Positions 19,162 to 27,052 of a stretch of 64,000 bases of DNA are shown piece by piece. Positions within the stretch are counted from its first letter, which is position 1, and every line of letters begins with the position of its first letter. Source of the stretch: CAVSLM01 sp963728895. GTDB taxonomy: Bacteria > Pseudomonadota > Gammaproteobacteria > JBBQDK01. The DNA is taken from positions 248,001 to 312,000 of the forward strand of contig CAVSLM010000008.1 of the NCBI GenBank assembly GCA_963728895.1, in the 5' to 3' direction. Under the pieces are notes generated by a model, which was given only the letters and a program-made list of their open reading frames with translations, was not told the origin of the DNA and did no database searches. A program made the translations under genes and the position numbers.

Positions 19162-19317
19162 ATGATTCTCAAACAGTTCTACCTCGAACGTGGCCAGATC
19201 CCGATGATGATCGACGTCGCCAAGGATCGCGTGGATGAAATCGAGCGCCTGGTCCGCGTGCAGCATCCGGACGTGCGGTTCCGCGGCACCGAGCCCACCA
19301 TCCCATCGTTTCCCTGA
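19162..19317 (+). CDS. Small hypothetical ORF
   Basis: ATG 19162 gives a 51-residue protein, MILKQFYLERGQIPMMIDVA then KDRVDEIERLVRVQHPDVRF. The opening resembles the first residues of metallo-beta-lactamase-fold hydrolases, but the rest does not, so it may be a small gene or a remnant. No clear ribosome-binding site was seen. Confidence 0.25.
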   Translation: MILKQFYLERGQIPMMIDVAKDRVDEIERLVRVQHPDVRFRGTEPTIPSFP

Positions 19318-19380
19318 CCGCCATGCCGGTGGTCGCGGCCAGATGCCGCACGGTTACGCCAGGCAGCAAGGAGGTGCACC

Positions 19381-19830
19381 ATGCAATATTCCAGCAACGG
19401 AGCGGACCCGCGCGCAGCGGGCGAGCCGGAGATCCCTGCCGGCAACCCGATGGAGAGTCCGCCACCGGACATTCCGCCCGAGATCCCGCCGGGCCGTCCC
19501 CAAGAGAATCCACCGGCCGCACCTCCCGAGATGCCGCCTCCCGGGGCGCCGCCGGAAACGCCGCCCGAGCCTGCGCCGGAGATGCGCCTGCGCCCCCGCC
19601 GGGTGCTGGTGCCGTGCATCGGCAGGTTGCATCGGGTTGCGGGGAGTGCCCGGCGGGTACCGGTGCCGGTTACCATGATCTGTGCGTCAAGGTGGCAGAC
19701 AAGGCTGAAGTCCTGGCCGGTGTCCAGGACTGCGTCAGTATCGTGGTGCGATGAGCGCGCTACCCGCCCGATCCGGCCGCCGCCGGCTCAGTGCCCGGGC
19801 GCGAGCCTGGGAATGGCAAGCTCGCCCTGA
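19381..19830 (+). CDS. Proline-rich hypothetical ORF
   Basis: 149 codons from ATG 19381, preceded by AGGAGG at 19369-19374. Residues ~15-68 are a run of P-P-E-I/M/T-P-P repeats (PPPDIPPEIPPGRPQENPPA). The remaining ~80 residues are Arg/Cys-rich with no repeat and overlap the minus-strand LEA gene by 43 bases; the true end may be earlier or the tail may be in a shifted frame. Short proline-rich proteins of this type occur in many proteobacteria without known function. Confidence 0.45.
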   Translation: MQYSSNGADPRAAGEPEIPAGNPMESPPPDIPPEIPPGRPQENPPAAPPEMPPPGAPPETPPEPAPEMRLRPRRVLVPCIGRLHRVAGSARRVPVPVTMICASRWQTRLKSWPVSRTASVSWCDERATRPIRPPPAQCPGASLGMASSP

Positions 19831-20300
19831 TAGACGAAGGGCAGCTTGCTGAGGTAGCCCTGCAAAGCGACTTTGCCTTCGAGCCGGTAGTTGAGGGTCT
19901 GCAGCTTGCCAGCCTGCAACTTGCGCAGCTGCTGCAGGAATCCGCCCAGGGTGCTGACCACCTCGACATCGACCAGCTCTTCGCCGTAGGCCGGAATGCT
20001 CACCTCTTCCGCGCTGACGCCCTGTGCGAAAGGCTGGTCGTTGATGTCCAGCTGGTATTCCATGCCGTCGATCGGCAGGGCGAAGTCGTTGGGATTCTGG
20101 ATGCGCAGCTGCAGCCGGAAGCGCTGCTCGAACAGCCCCATTTGCACGGGGCGCAGGTCGGCGACGGTGACGTGCGGCGCTTCGGGGTGCTGGAGCAAGT
20201 GGGCACAGCCGGCAAGCAGGGCGCCGAGCGCCACCCACACTGCAGACCATCGCAGCGGCGTGCGCACCCTCGGGCGTGGGGCTGGTGCGGGTCCCGGCAC
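19788..20300 (-). CDS. LEA type 2-family lipoprotein
   Basis: A 170-residue protein. Lipobox ALLAGC near residues 27-32 makes it a lipoprotein. The body is a single LEA-2/water-stress (WHy) domain: VADLRPVQMGLFEQRFRLQL, RIQNPNDFALPIDGMEYQLD and GQPFAQG-like NDQPFAQGVS. In bacteria these sit in the envelope and are linked to desiccation or osmotic tolerance. It is 4 bases downstream of the histone-fold gene on the same strand, so co-transcription is likely. Confidence 0.85.
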   Translation of the reverse strand: MPGPAPAPRPRVRTPLRWSAVWVALGALLAGCAHLLQHPEAPHVTVADLRPVQMGLFEQRFRLQLRIQNPNDFALPIDGMEYQLDINDQPFAQGVSAEEVSIPAYGEELVDVEVVSTLGGFLQQLRKLQAGKLQTLNYRLEGKVALQGYLSKLPFVYQGELAIPRLAPGH

Positions 20301-20304
20301 CGCG

Positions 20305-20496
20305 TCAGAAGTCCCGATCTTTTACGGTCCTGCGTCCGTCCTTGCGTGCGTTCTCGATCGCCTGATCGCACATCTCGCGCAGCTTGTCGGAAACGACTTC
20401 GAGTACGTTGGCGGACGTGTTCATCCCTGAGCGCTCGCGGATGTAGTTCTTGAACTTGGAAGCAACCACCAACACTTCTTTTTGTCCCTCCGTCAT
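20305..20496 (-). CDS. Small histone-fold-like DNA-binding protein
   Basis: A 63-residue basic/acidic protein, start ATG 20496 with GAGGAG a few bases upstream. The second half, QAIENARKDGRRTVKDRDF, aligns closely with the C-terminal half of archaeal histone HMf (EAIKLARHAGRKTIKAEDI) and with the small bacterial histone of Bdellovibrio, including the G-R-x-T-V/I-K-x-x-D segment that forms the R-T pair and L2 loop. The N-terminal half (EVLVVASKFKNYIRERSGMN) would be helix 1. It may bind or coat DNA. The call comes from motif reading only; a generic DUF protein is the alternative. Confidence 0.6.
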   Translation of the reverse strand: MTEGQKEVLVVASKFKNYIRERSGMNTSANVLEVVSDKLREMCDQAIENARKDGRRTVKDRDF

Positions 20497-20861
20497 ACAA
20501 GCTCCTCTCTGATGGTGGATATCGCGGCCGCACCCCACCGCGTGAACGGCTGCGGGTGGTTCCCGGCTATCATAGCGCAGTTCCGTAACGCTGTCGGGAG
20601 CCGGCCCGATGTTGCACATGTTGCATCACCGGCAGCATAATTGCATAACGCTGCAACGCTGCTGCCGGGAGCCGGTCAGCGCGTCGGCGGCAGGCAACGC
20701 AGCAGCATCCGAATTCGACGTCTGAGTAGTCAAGGACTTAATAATAAGCTGACGAATCCCGCGAACACCCCCACGACAACAAACAGGACATGAGCCGCAT
20801 GGGCACGATGGTTGCTGTCATGAAACCACCATGCGGCAGCAACGTTCTACAGGAGGTTTGC
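20497..20861. other. Intergenic region, no gene seen
   Basis: A 365-base stretch between divergent small genes, AT-richer than its surroundings (TTAATAATAAGC near 20738). It contains several TTGCA/TGCAA words between 20612 and 20665. It probably carries promoters for both neighbours, but no confident -35/-10 pair was found. Confidence 0.4.
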
Positions 20862-20999
20862 GTGAAGAAGTGTCAACTGTGTCGTTACAAGAAGGTTTGC
20901 AAGGACCTGCCGTTCTTCTGCGTCATCATGCAGCATGCCGCTGTGGTCGCGTTACTTGGCTGGCTGGTTTATCTGTTCCTCAACACTGCGCCCACCTGA
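20862..20999 (+). CDS. 45-residue Cys-rich single-pass membrane protein
   Basis: GTG 20862 is chosen because a perfect AGGAGGT lies at 20851-20857. The product has KKCQLCRYKKVCKDLPFFC at the N-terminus (four Cys, including CxxC) followed by one hydrophobic helix AAVVALLGWLVYLFLN. The Cys cluster could bind metal or form disulfides at the membrane face. An in-frame ATG at 20790 would give 69 residues without a comparable ribosome site. No family recognised. Confidence 0.55.
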   Translation: MKKCQLCRYKKVCKDLPFFCVIMQHAAVVALLGWLVYLFLNTAPT

Positions 21000-21183
21000 C
21001 CCGGTTCCGTACTGATACTGGCCTGTGTGTCCGGACAGCGCTCGGGTGGCTGCAGCCGCTGCGCGGTGAAGAGCAGGTCCCGGTGCACGAGCCAGCCCGC
21101 GGCGGGCGTGCACCTGCCCCCCGAGCGCGCGAATTTCATTGCTCCACCGTGAAAAGGTTGGCCTGCCTGCCCGCCGCCCGTGC

Positions 21184-22881
21184 TCAATCCGCCGGATTGC
21201 CACCGCCACTGGCCGCACGCGTGAGTAGTCGCGTCACCGCTGCTCCCGCGGCGGGCGGGGCGGCAGTGGGCGCGGCCAGCTCGCGCGCCAGCGCTCCGGC
21301 ATCCTCGAGCAGGAGCTCGCGTTCGGCGCGCGCCTCGGCCAGCGCGCCCGCATAGGCTTCGCCCATTTCCTGCAATCCCGCCCGCAGTCCGCGCTCCATT
21401 CCGCGCCGTGCCGCCTCCTCGATGGAGGGACGTGCCCAGCGATGCAGCAGGTAGGGCAGGAGCCAGGCGCTCAGCACCAGCAGGGCACTGTGAATGGCGA
21501 AGTTCACTCCCAGGAACTCGGCCTCACCGGCGACCGCGCGGCGATAGGCCAGCGCCAGCTCTACGCTCACGCCGAGCAGCGCCAGAGCCGGCAGCAGCTT
21601 CATCAAAAAGCCGGTGCCGCGGTGCACGGCGCGCTGCAGCCGGTTGCCGGGTCGTGCCAGCGCGCGCTGCAGCGCGTCCTGGGCGCAGCGCGTGACCACC
21701 AGGGAGGCCCGGGCAGTCACTGCCTCCAGTCCGCTGCGCAAGGGCGTCGAGCCGAGCCCGGCACGGCGGGTCTCCACTTCCAGGGCGTCGAGGGCATCGG
21801 TCAGTCGCGTCTGCGCCAGTTCGTCCCAGAGATTTTCTGCGCCGTGGCGTAACGCGGCGGCACTGGTCGTCGTGGAAGAATCGCCCGGTGGGGCGGCGCC
21901 GCCTGCGCGCAGCCGTTTGAGCCAGCCGCGGCTCGCCGACGCCCGCAAGGCCAGCTCCGCGCTTGCCGAGCGCACCGACCAGGTGAGGCTTTCCAGCACT
22001 GCATCGTGTGCCGCCTGCCAGTGGTGCGCCCAGGCGCGCTCGACCTGCTGCCACCGCCCGGCATCGCCGAGGTGGCGCGCGCCGCCGAGCAGCGCCCGGC
22101 GCAGCTCGTCGAGGCGTGCCTGCCGGGCGCGCTGTTGCAGCGCCTGCAGGCCGTGACTGGCCAGCAGCTCACCGATCGATGCCTCCAGCAGCGGAAACTG
22201 ATCCACGCGCGCCTCGCAGGTTGCGCCCGCACAGCAGGTCTGCAGCACCAGCGGGTCGGGAAAGTCGGCACCCAGCAGGTCGCGCAGATCCTCGGTCTGG
22301 CGCGGATCGCCCTCGTCCGCGCGGTTCATGACGAAGATCCAGCCGTGACGGTGCCCGCGTTCGTGCAGCAGCTTCCAGCCCACGTCGTCGCGGTAGCGCT
22401 CGGGGCTGACCACATACACCAGCAGATCGATGTGCGGCAGCCAGGCGAGGACCAGTGCGCGATGCTCCAGCGCCGTACTGTCGATGTCCGGTGTGTCGAT
22501 CCACAGCACCTCGCGCCACTGCGCGTGGTGGTGGCGCGCGACGCGCACGCGTTCCCTGGGCAGCCCCGGTGGGAGATCGGCCAGCTCCACATCGGCATGC
22601 ACGTAGAGGGTGATCTCCTGCGAAGTGGGGCGCTGCACGCCGACTTGTGCGATGGCTTCGCCTGCCAGGCGGTTGAGCAGGCTGCTCTTGCCGACACCCG
22701 TGCCACCGAAGAACGCCACCACCAGGGGGCGCTGCGCCGCCGGGGCGAACAGCTCCGCGGGCGTTGCCTGCTCGATGCGCTGCAGAGCGGCGAGATCACG
22801 CTCCTCCAGCCAGCCGGCGTCGCGTGCGCGGTCGAACCATTCGCTCACGCGCTGCCGCGCGGCGGCGACCACATCAGCCAT
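21184..22881 (-). CDS. Dynamin-like/Era-type GTPase with membrane helices
   Basis: A 565-residue GTPase. G1 is GGTGVGKSSLLNRLAGE near residue 58, G2 region RPTSQEI, G3 DTPDID near 128, G4 NRAD near 188. Residues ~400-480 hold two hydrophobic helices (LLPALALLGVSVELALAY and HSALLVLSAWLLPYLLHRWA), so it is membrane-anchored. Between the G domain and the helices are Ala/Arg/Leu-rich helical segments. It overlaps the end of the upstream GTPase gene by 8 bases, so the two are co-translated and may form a heteromeric pair, as bacterial dynamin-like proteins often do. Function unknown. Confidence 0.8.
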   Translation of the reverse strand: MADVVAAARQRVSEWFDRARDAGWLEERDLAALQRIEQATPAELFAPAAQRPLVVAFFGGTGVGKSSLLNRLAGEAIAQVGVQRPTSQEITLYVHADVELADLPPGLPRERVRVARHHHAQWREVLWIDTPDIDSTALEHRALVLAWLPHIDLLVYVVSPERYRDDVGWKLLHERGHRHGWIFVMNRADEGDPRQTEDLRDLLGADFPDPLVLQTCCAGATCEARVDQFPLLEASIGELLASHGLQALQQRARQARLDELRRALLGGARHLGDAGRWQQVERAWAHHWQAAHDAVLESLTWSVRSASAELALRASASRGWLKRLRAGGAAPPGDSSTTTSAAALRHGAENLWDELAQTRLTDALDALEVETRRAGLGSTPLRSGLEAVTARASLVVTRCAQDALQRALARPGNRLQRAVHRGTGFLMKLLPALALLGVSVELALAYRRAVAGEAEFLGVNFAIHSALLVLSAWLLPYLLHRWARPSIEEAARRGMERGLRAGLQEMGEAYAGALAEARAERELLLEDAGALARELAAPTAAPPAAGAAVTRLLTRAASGGGNPAD

Positions 22882-24646
22882 GGAGGGCCTCCTGCAGCGC
22901 CTGCTCGGCGCGCTGCAACTCCTCGGCGGAGATCGCGAACAGGGCGGGTCCCTGCAGATCCATGCCCAGGGCCTGCAGCCGTGGTCCGATTTCGGCGGCG
23001 AACAGCCCGTGGGCGACGGCGTGGTACTGGCGCTCCCTGAGCTCGCCGGCGACCTGGCTCATGTAGGTGCCAAGCGCGCTTTCCGTCAGCATGGAGGTGA
23101 GCGACAGCATGGCAGGCGCGAATACCAGGTCCTGCACGCCCAGGCCGCCGGTCTTGACGGCCAGCGCAATGGCGGCGGCGTCGGTGGTGGCGCGGGCGGC
23201 GCGCAGGGTGTTGAGCAGAGCAGGGCGCTCGCGCAGGCGCGCGTACAGGCGATCGGCCGCAGCCTGGACTTCGGGCTTGAACGCATCGTGGTGGCGACGC
23301 GCCGCGGCCGCGAAGCTCTCGGCAAGCTCCGGCTCGGCGCTGGCCAGGCGTTCGCCCAGCGCGCGCCAGAACGCCGTTGCGGGCGTGCCGGCGGCCGCAC
23401 GCCGGGTCGCATCGCGCCCGAGCGCGGTGAGCAGGTGCTCGAAGGTGTCCTCCAGCACCAGCGCCTCGCTGTCGGTGTCCCCGCGGTGTCGTGCCACCCA
23501 GGTCTGACGCTGCTCGAAGAGCTTGCGCGCGGGCCAGGTGAGCAGGTGGCGCACCCGCGTCAGGGCGCCGGCGAGACCCGGCAGCTCCAGCAGGTAAAGC
23601 AGCTCGACCAGGGCGCGGCGGAAGGTGTCGAAGCGCTGAGGGTGATCGAGGTAGTCGCGCCGGTATGCAGCGAGCCCGGCCTCCAGGGCGCCGCGCACCA
23701 GCTGCTGCCACTCGGCGAGCGCCTGCAGCTCGGCCCGCACCGGCGCGGTCCAGGCTTCCCAATGGGTTTGCAGCAGCGCCATGCAGCCGGCGTAACGGGT
23801 TTCGGGTCGGACCTCGGCGAGCGCGCCCGCGATTGCCGCGCGCAGCGCCGGTGCCCCTGGCAGGTCGAGGCCATCGTTGCCCGGCCCGCTGCGCTGCGCA
23901 ATGCCAAGCAGCGCACTGGCGGCGTGGCGCGGGGCCAGCGCCTGCAGCCGCTCGTGTACCGCACGCGTGATGGTCTCGGCACCGTCCGGGGTGAGCTTGT
24001 TGAGACACACCACCAGCGGTCGGCGCAGCGGCTCGAGCAGCGCCAGCGTGTCCCACACCGAACGGTCGGCGTATTTCTCCTTGCTGACCACCAGCAGCAG
24101 CACGTCGGCGAGTGCAACCACCTCAAGCACGCCGCCGACGTAGCGGTGCGCGGCGAGCGAATCGAAGTCCGGTGTGTCCCAGAGCACCGCCGCGTCCGGC
24201 AGGGGCGCGGCAAATGCGGGCAGGCGCACGATACCGTAGGCCGCGAGCCGCTCGCGCGACAGCGCGGCGATCGAATCGCTGCGCTGCCATCTGGGGAAGA
24301 ACGGCTCCAGCCAGTCGAGCGCCTTGACGCCCGGACCGACAAAGGCCTGCGGGTGTACCGTGTAGCCCGCCAGCGGGCTCACCTCGGCGGCGCGCGTCCC
24401 GAGCAGCAGGTTGACCACCGTGCTCTTACCCACCTGGGTGGGGCCGATCACCGCCACCTGTGCCGGGCGCGGGACCTGTACGCGCGCGGCGAGGTCGCGA
24501 AGCGCGGCTTCCGCCAGCATCAGGGCGAGCAGGAGCCGCTCGGCGCCAGGCTCCGGCGCCGCACCGGCGTCGAGATAGCGCTCGCGCAGCCGAGCCAGGA
24601 AAGCGCACAAAGTTCCCAACTGTGCCTGGGGTGTCGGTGTGCTCAT
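22874..24646 (-). CDS. Dynamin-like GTPase, partner of the next gene
   Basis: A ~590-residue protein. G1 GPTQVGKSTVVNLLLG near residue 70, G3 DTPDFDS near 160, G4 NKLT near 212. The rest is mostly alpha-helical; a mildly hydrophobic region AMLSLTSMLTESALGTYM lies near 515. Start at the Met of STPTPQAQLG is preferred over an Arg-rich extension to 24736. It is the first of two overlapping GTPase genes; the pair resembles bacterial dynamin-like tandem genes involved in membrane remodelling, though no such role can be shown here. Confidence 0.75.
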   Translation of the reverse strand: MSTPTPQAQLGTLCAFLARLRERYLDAGAAPEPGAERLLLALMLAEAALRDLAARVQVPRPAQVAVIGPTQVGKSTVVNLLLGTRAAEVSPLAGYTVHPQAFVGPGVKALDWLEPFFPRWQRSDSIAALSRERLAAYGIVRLPAFAAPLPDAAVLWDTPDFDSLAAHRYVGGVLEVVALADVLLLVVSKEKYADRSVWDTLALLEPLRRPLVVCLNKLTPDGAETITRAVHERLQALAPRHAASALLGIAQRSGPGNDGLDLPGAPALRAAIAGALAEVRPETRYAGCMALLQTHWEAWTAPVRAELQALAEWQQLVRGALEAGLAAYRRDYLDHPQRFDTFRRALVELLYLLELPGLAGALTRVRHLLTWPARKLFEQRQTWVARHRGDTDSEALVLEDTFEHLLTALGRDATRRAAAGTPATAFWRALGERLASAEPELAESFAAAARRHHDAFKPEVQAAADRLYARLRERPALLNTLRAARATTDAAAIALAVKTGGLGVQDLVFAPAMLSLTSMLTESALGTYMSQVAGELRERQYHAVAHGLFAAEIGPRLQALGMDLQGPALFAISAEELQRAEQALQEALHG

Positions 24647-24807
24647 GCGCAGGCCGTTGCCGGACACGGGCCGCCGCTGCGCCTCAGCACGCAGCGTCCA
24701 CCGCGACGGCCCGGCGCCGAATCGGCAGCTGCTCATCCCGGGTGGACAAGATTCGATTGCCTCCGAGGCGGCATGGACATGCGGTCGCCGCCTGATGCGT
24801 GGTTTAA

Positions 24808-25061
24808 CCCGGAAATCTCACCAGCCGGTCGGCGGCTGGCCAGTAAGTGCATGGATCGCGGAGAAGATCGGGCATTTTTCATAACATCCGAACGATGACA
24901 CACGGTTTATGCCGCCGGCCTATCCCGGTTCCGGCGGTTGCTCGCTCGCCCTGGCTGGGTCTTCACTCAAGGGGTAGCTACGGCTACCCCTTTCGTTCCA
25001 GCCCGGCGCCAGAACGGCTGCGAATTCCGCCAGCTCCCGGGATGCTGGTGAGATTTCCGGG
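24808..25061. repeat. Dispersed CCCGGAAATCTCACC element, full 254-bp copy
   Basis: Perfect terminal inverted repeats (CCCGGAAATCTCACCAGC and its reverse complement), extended to 22 bp by the flanking TTAA on each side (24804-24807 and 25062-25065). Subterminal hairpins: CCGGTCGGCGGCTGGCC at the left, CCAGCTCCCGGGATGCTGG at the right. A variable central hairpin GGGGTAGCTACGGCTACCCC lies near 24973-24992. No ORF of credible length inside. The right-hand TTAA contains the stop codon of the NYN gene. Confidence 0.9.
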
Positions 25062-25931
25062 TTAATCCTCGTGGGTGTAGCTCTGGATGATGTAGCCGCC
25101 GGATTTCTCGTCGCGCTCCAACTCCAGGAGGTGGCGCTCGCGGGCGGCCTCCAGCAGCTCGCTGAAGCCGCGAAAGCCGTAGTAGGACTCGTTGAAGCCC
25201 GGCCGGCGGCGCTTCAGCGTCTGCTTTACCATGGAGCCCCAGACTTTTTCTTCCTCGCCGCGCTCGGCAAACAGGTCCTCGACGGTTTCCAGTACCAGCT
25301 CGAGCGCCTGCTGGACCTTCTCCTTGGCCTTTTCCCGGTCTTCCTTCTCCTTGGCCTTGTCCGCCTCGGAGTCGGTGTCCGCGCCGGACTTCGCGGAGCG
25401 CTTTGCCGTGGTCTTGGTGGTGGTGCGCCGCCGCCTGCGGCGCTGGGTTTCCTCCTCGCGCACCAGGTCGTCGTAGAAAATGAACTCGTCGCAGTTGGCG
25501 ATGAGCAGGTCCGAGGTGGAGTTCTTCACGCCCACCCCGATCACCAGCTTATTGTTCTCGCGCAGCTTGCTCACCAGCGGCGAGAAATCGGAATCCCCGC
25601 TGATGATGACGAAAGTCTGCACGTGCGACTTGGTGTAGCAGAGATCGAGCGCGTCGACCACCATGCGGATGTCCGCCGAGTTCTTGCCGGACATGCGCAG
25701 GTGGGGAATCTCGATCAGCTCAAAGGAAGCCTCGTGCATGGGCGACTTGAACTCCTTGTAGCGGTCCCAGTCGCAGTACGCCTTCTTCACCACGATGCTG
25801 CCCTTGAGCAGCAGGCGCTCCAGCACCTTGGTGATGTCGAACTGTGCGTACTTGGCGTCGCGTACTCCAAGCGCGATGTTCTCGAAGTCGCAAAACAGCG
25901 CCATATTCTGGGTCTGTGCGGTTGCCGCCAT
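25062..25931 (-). CDS. NYN-domain (PIN-like) protein with OST-HTH domain
   Basis: A 289-residue protein. Residues ~8-155 are a LabA/NYN RNase-like domain: FCDFENIALGVRDAKY, ADIRMVVDALDLCY and FVIISGDSDFSPLVSKLREN with the conserved Asp residues. Residues ~158-215 are a highly charged linker (RRRRRRTTTKTTAKRSAKS then an acidic EKEDREKAKEK run), probably RNA-binding and flexible. Residues ~225-289 match an OST-HTH/LOTUS domain (VWGSMVKQTLKRRRPGFNES). Start ATG 25931 has AGGAGAACCC upstream. It likely binds and cuts structured RNA. Its stop codon lies in the flank of a dispersed element. Confidence 0.9.
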   Translation of the reverse strand: MAATAQTQNMALFCDFENIALGVRDAKYAQFDITKVLERLLLKGSIVVKKAYCDWDRYKEFKSPMHEASFELIEIPHLRMSGKNSADIRMVVDALDLCYTKSHVQTFVIISGDSDFSPLVSKLRENNKLVIGVGVKNSTSDLLIANCDEFIFYDDLVREEETQRRRRRRTTTKTTAKRSAKSGADTDSEADKAKEKEDREKAKEKVQQALELVLETVEDLFAERGEEEKVWGSMVKQTLKRRRPGFNESYYGFRGFSELLEAARERHLLELERDEKSGGYIIQSYTHED

Positions 25932-25989
25932 GGGTTCTCCTGTTGCCTTCCTTCTGCCTTGAGTTCCACCGTGCGGGTGCGGCCGCCGA

Positions 25990-26778
25990 TCAGTCGCAGT
26001 GTCCGATCGAGCCGGGCCGGCAGCGCCGGTGGTCGGTCCAGGTCGCATTGCCGAGCCGGGCCCCGTCGAGCTGCGCGCCCGTGATCTCGGCGCCGCTCAA
26101 GTCGGCCCGCTGCAGGTCCGTCTCGCGCAGGTCCGCATCGAGCAGCACCGCCTCGGTAAGCCGCGCGCCGTGCAGATCCGCGCCGCGCAGGCTGGCTCCT
26201 TCCAGCGACGCGCGCGCCATGCGCGCACCGCCGAGCCGTGCCTTGCCCAGCATGGCGCCATCGAGCCGGGCCTGCTCCAGGTTGGCGTTCTGCAGGCTTG
26301 CCTCGTCGAGCGCAGCCCCGCGCAGATCGGCATCGTACAGGTAGGCGTCGTGCAGGTCGGCACCCGAAAGCCGCGCACCTTGCAGGTGCACCCGCCCGGC
26401 GCGTACACCTGCGAGCCTTGCCCTGCTGAGATCGGCGCCATCCAGTGTGGCCGCGGTGAGTATGGCTGCGCTCATGCGCGCCTCGCTGAGGTCCGCGGCA
26501 CTCAGGTCGGCGAGCTCGATGTCGGCGCCGCGCAGGTTGGCGCCGTGCAGCACACTTCCGCGCAGGTCGGCGCGGCGCAGCATGGCCTCGCGCAGGTCCG
26601 CGCCGGAATGGTCCTGCTGATGCTTGTCGCAGGAAGTCCAGTTCGCACGCGGAGCCGGCGCGTCATCGCAGGCGCCGCGCGCGCCCGGTGCGAGCACCGC
26701 AGCAGCCAGCCACAGCATCGGCAGCGTGCCGCGACGCGCGCCGGCAAGCCACTGCGCGAGTGGTGCTTTCATGCCCAT
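25990..26778 (-). CDS. Secreted pentapeptide-repeat protein
   Basis: A 262-residue protein. N-terminal signal peptide (LPMLWLAAAVLAPGARGA). Residues ~55-245 consist of consecutive A(D/N)LXX pentapeptides such as ADLREAMLRRADLRGSVLHG, about 35 units, which fold into a right-handed quadrilateral beta-helix. Two Cys pairs flank the helix (ACDD/SCDK and RRCRP/GHCD). Export argues against a gyrase-protecting Qnr role. It is downstream of the NYN gene in the opposite order on the same strand; transcript sharing is possible. Confidence 0.85.
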   Translation of the reverse strand: MGMKAPLAQWLAGARRGTLPMLWLAAAVLAPGARGACDDAPAPRANWTSCDKHQQDHSGADLREAMLRRADLRGSVLHGANLRGADIELADLSAADLSEARMSAAILTAATLDGADLSRARLAGVRAGRVHLQGARLSGADLHDAYLYDADLRGAALDEASLQNANLEQARLDGAMLGKARLGGARMARASLEGASLRGADLHGARLTEAVLLDADLRETDLQRADLSGAEITGAQLDGARLGNATWTDHRRCRPGSIGHCD

Positions 26779-27052
26779 TCCCAACCACACGGTTGCGATT
26801 GTACATGCTCGGCGCTGCGCGAGGTGGTGCACCGCGACAGGGACCGCTATCGTAGCGCACACGCCCGGGCGGCCTTGGCCCGCATCTTTCGCCGGGCGGC
26901 AGCGCAACGGAATACGGCGATAGCGATCATGGAATTTCCGTCGACCGGGAGATTTCGTGGATACCGCAGTGCGACGCCGGTCCCGGCCCTGGCGGGTTCT
27001 CGCGCCCGCTTCCGGGATCCCGGCGATTGGTGAAGGTTGAGGGGAGATCGGC

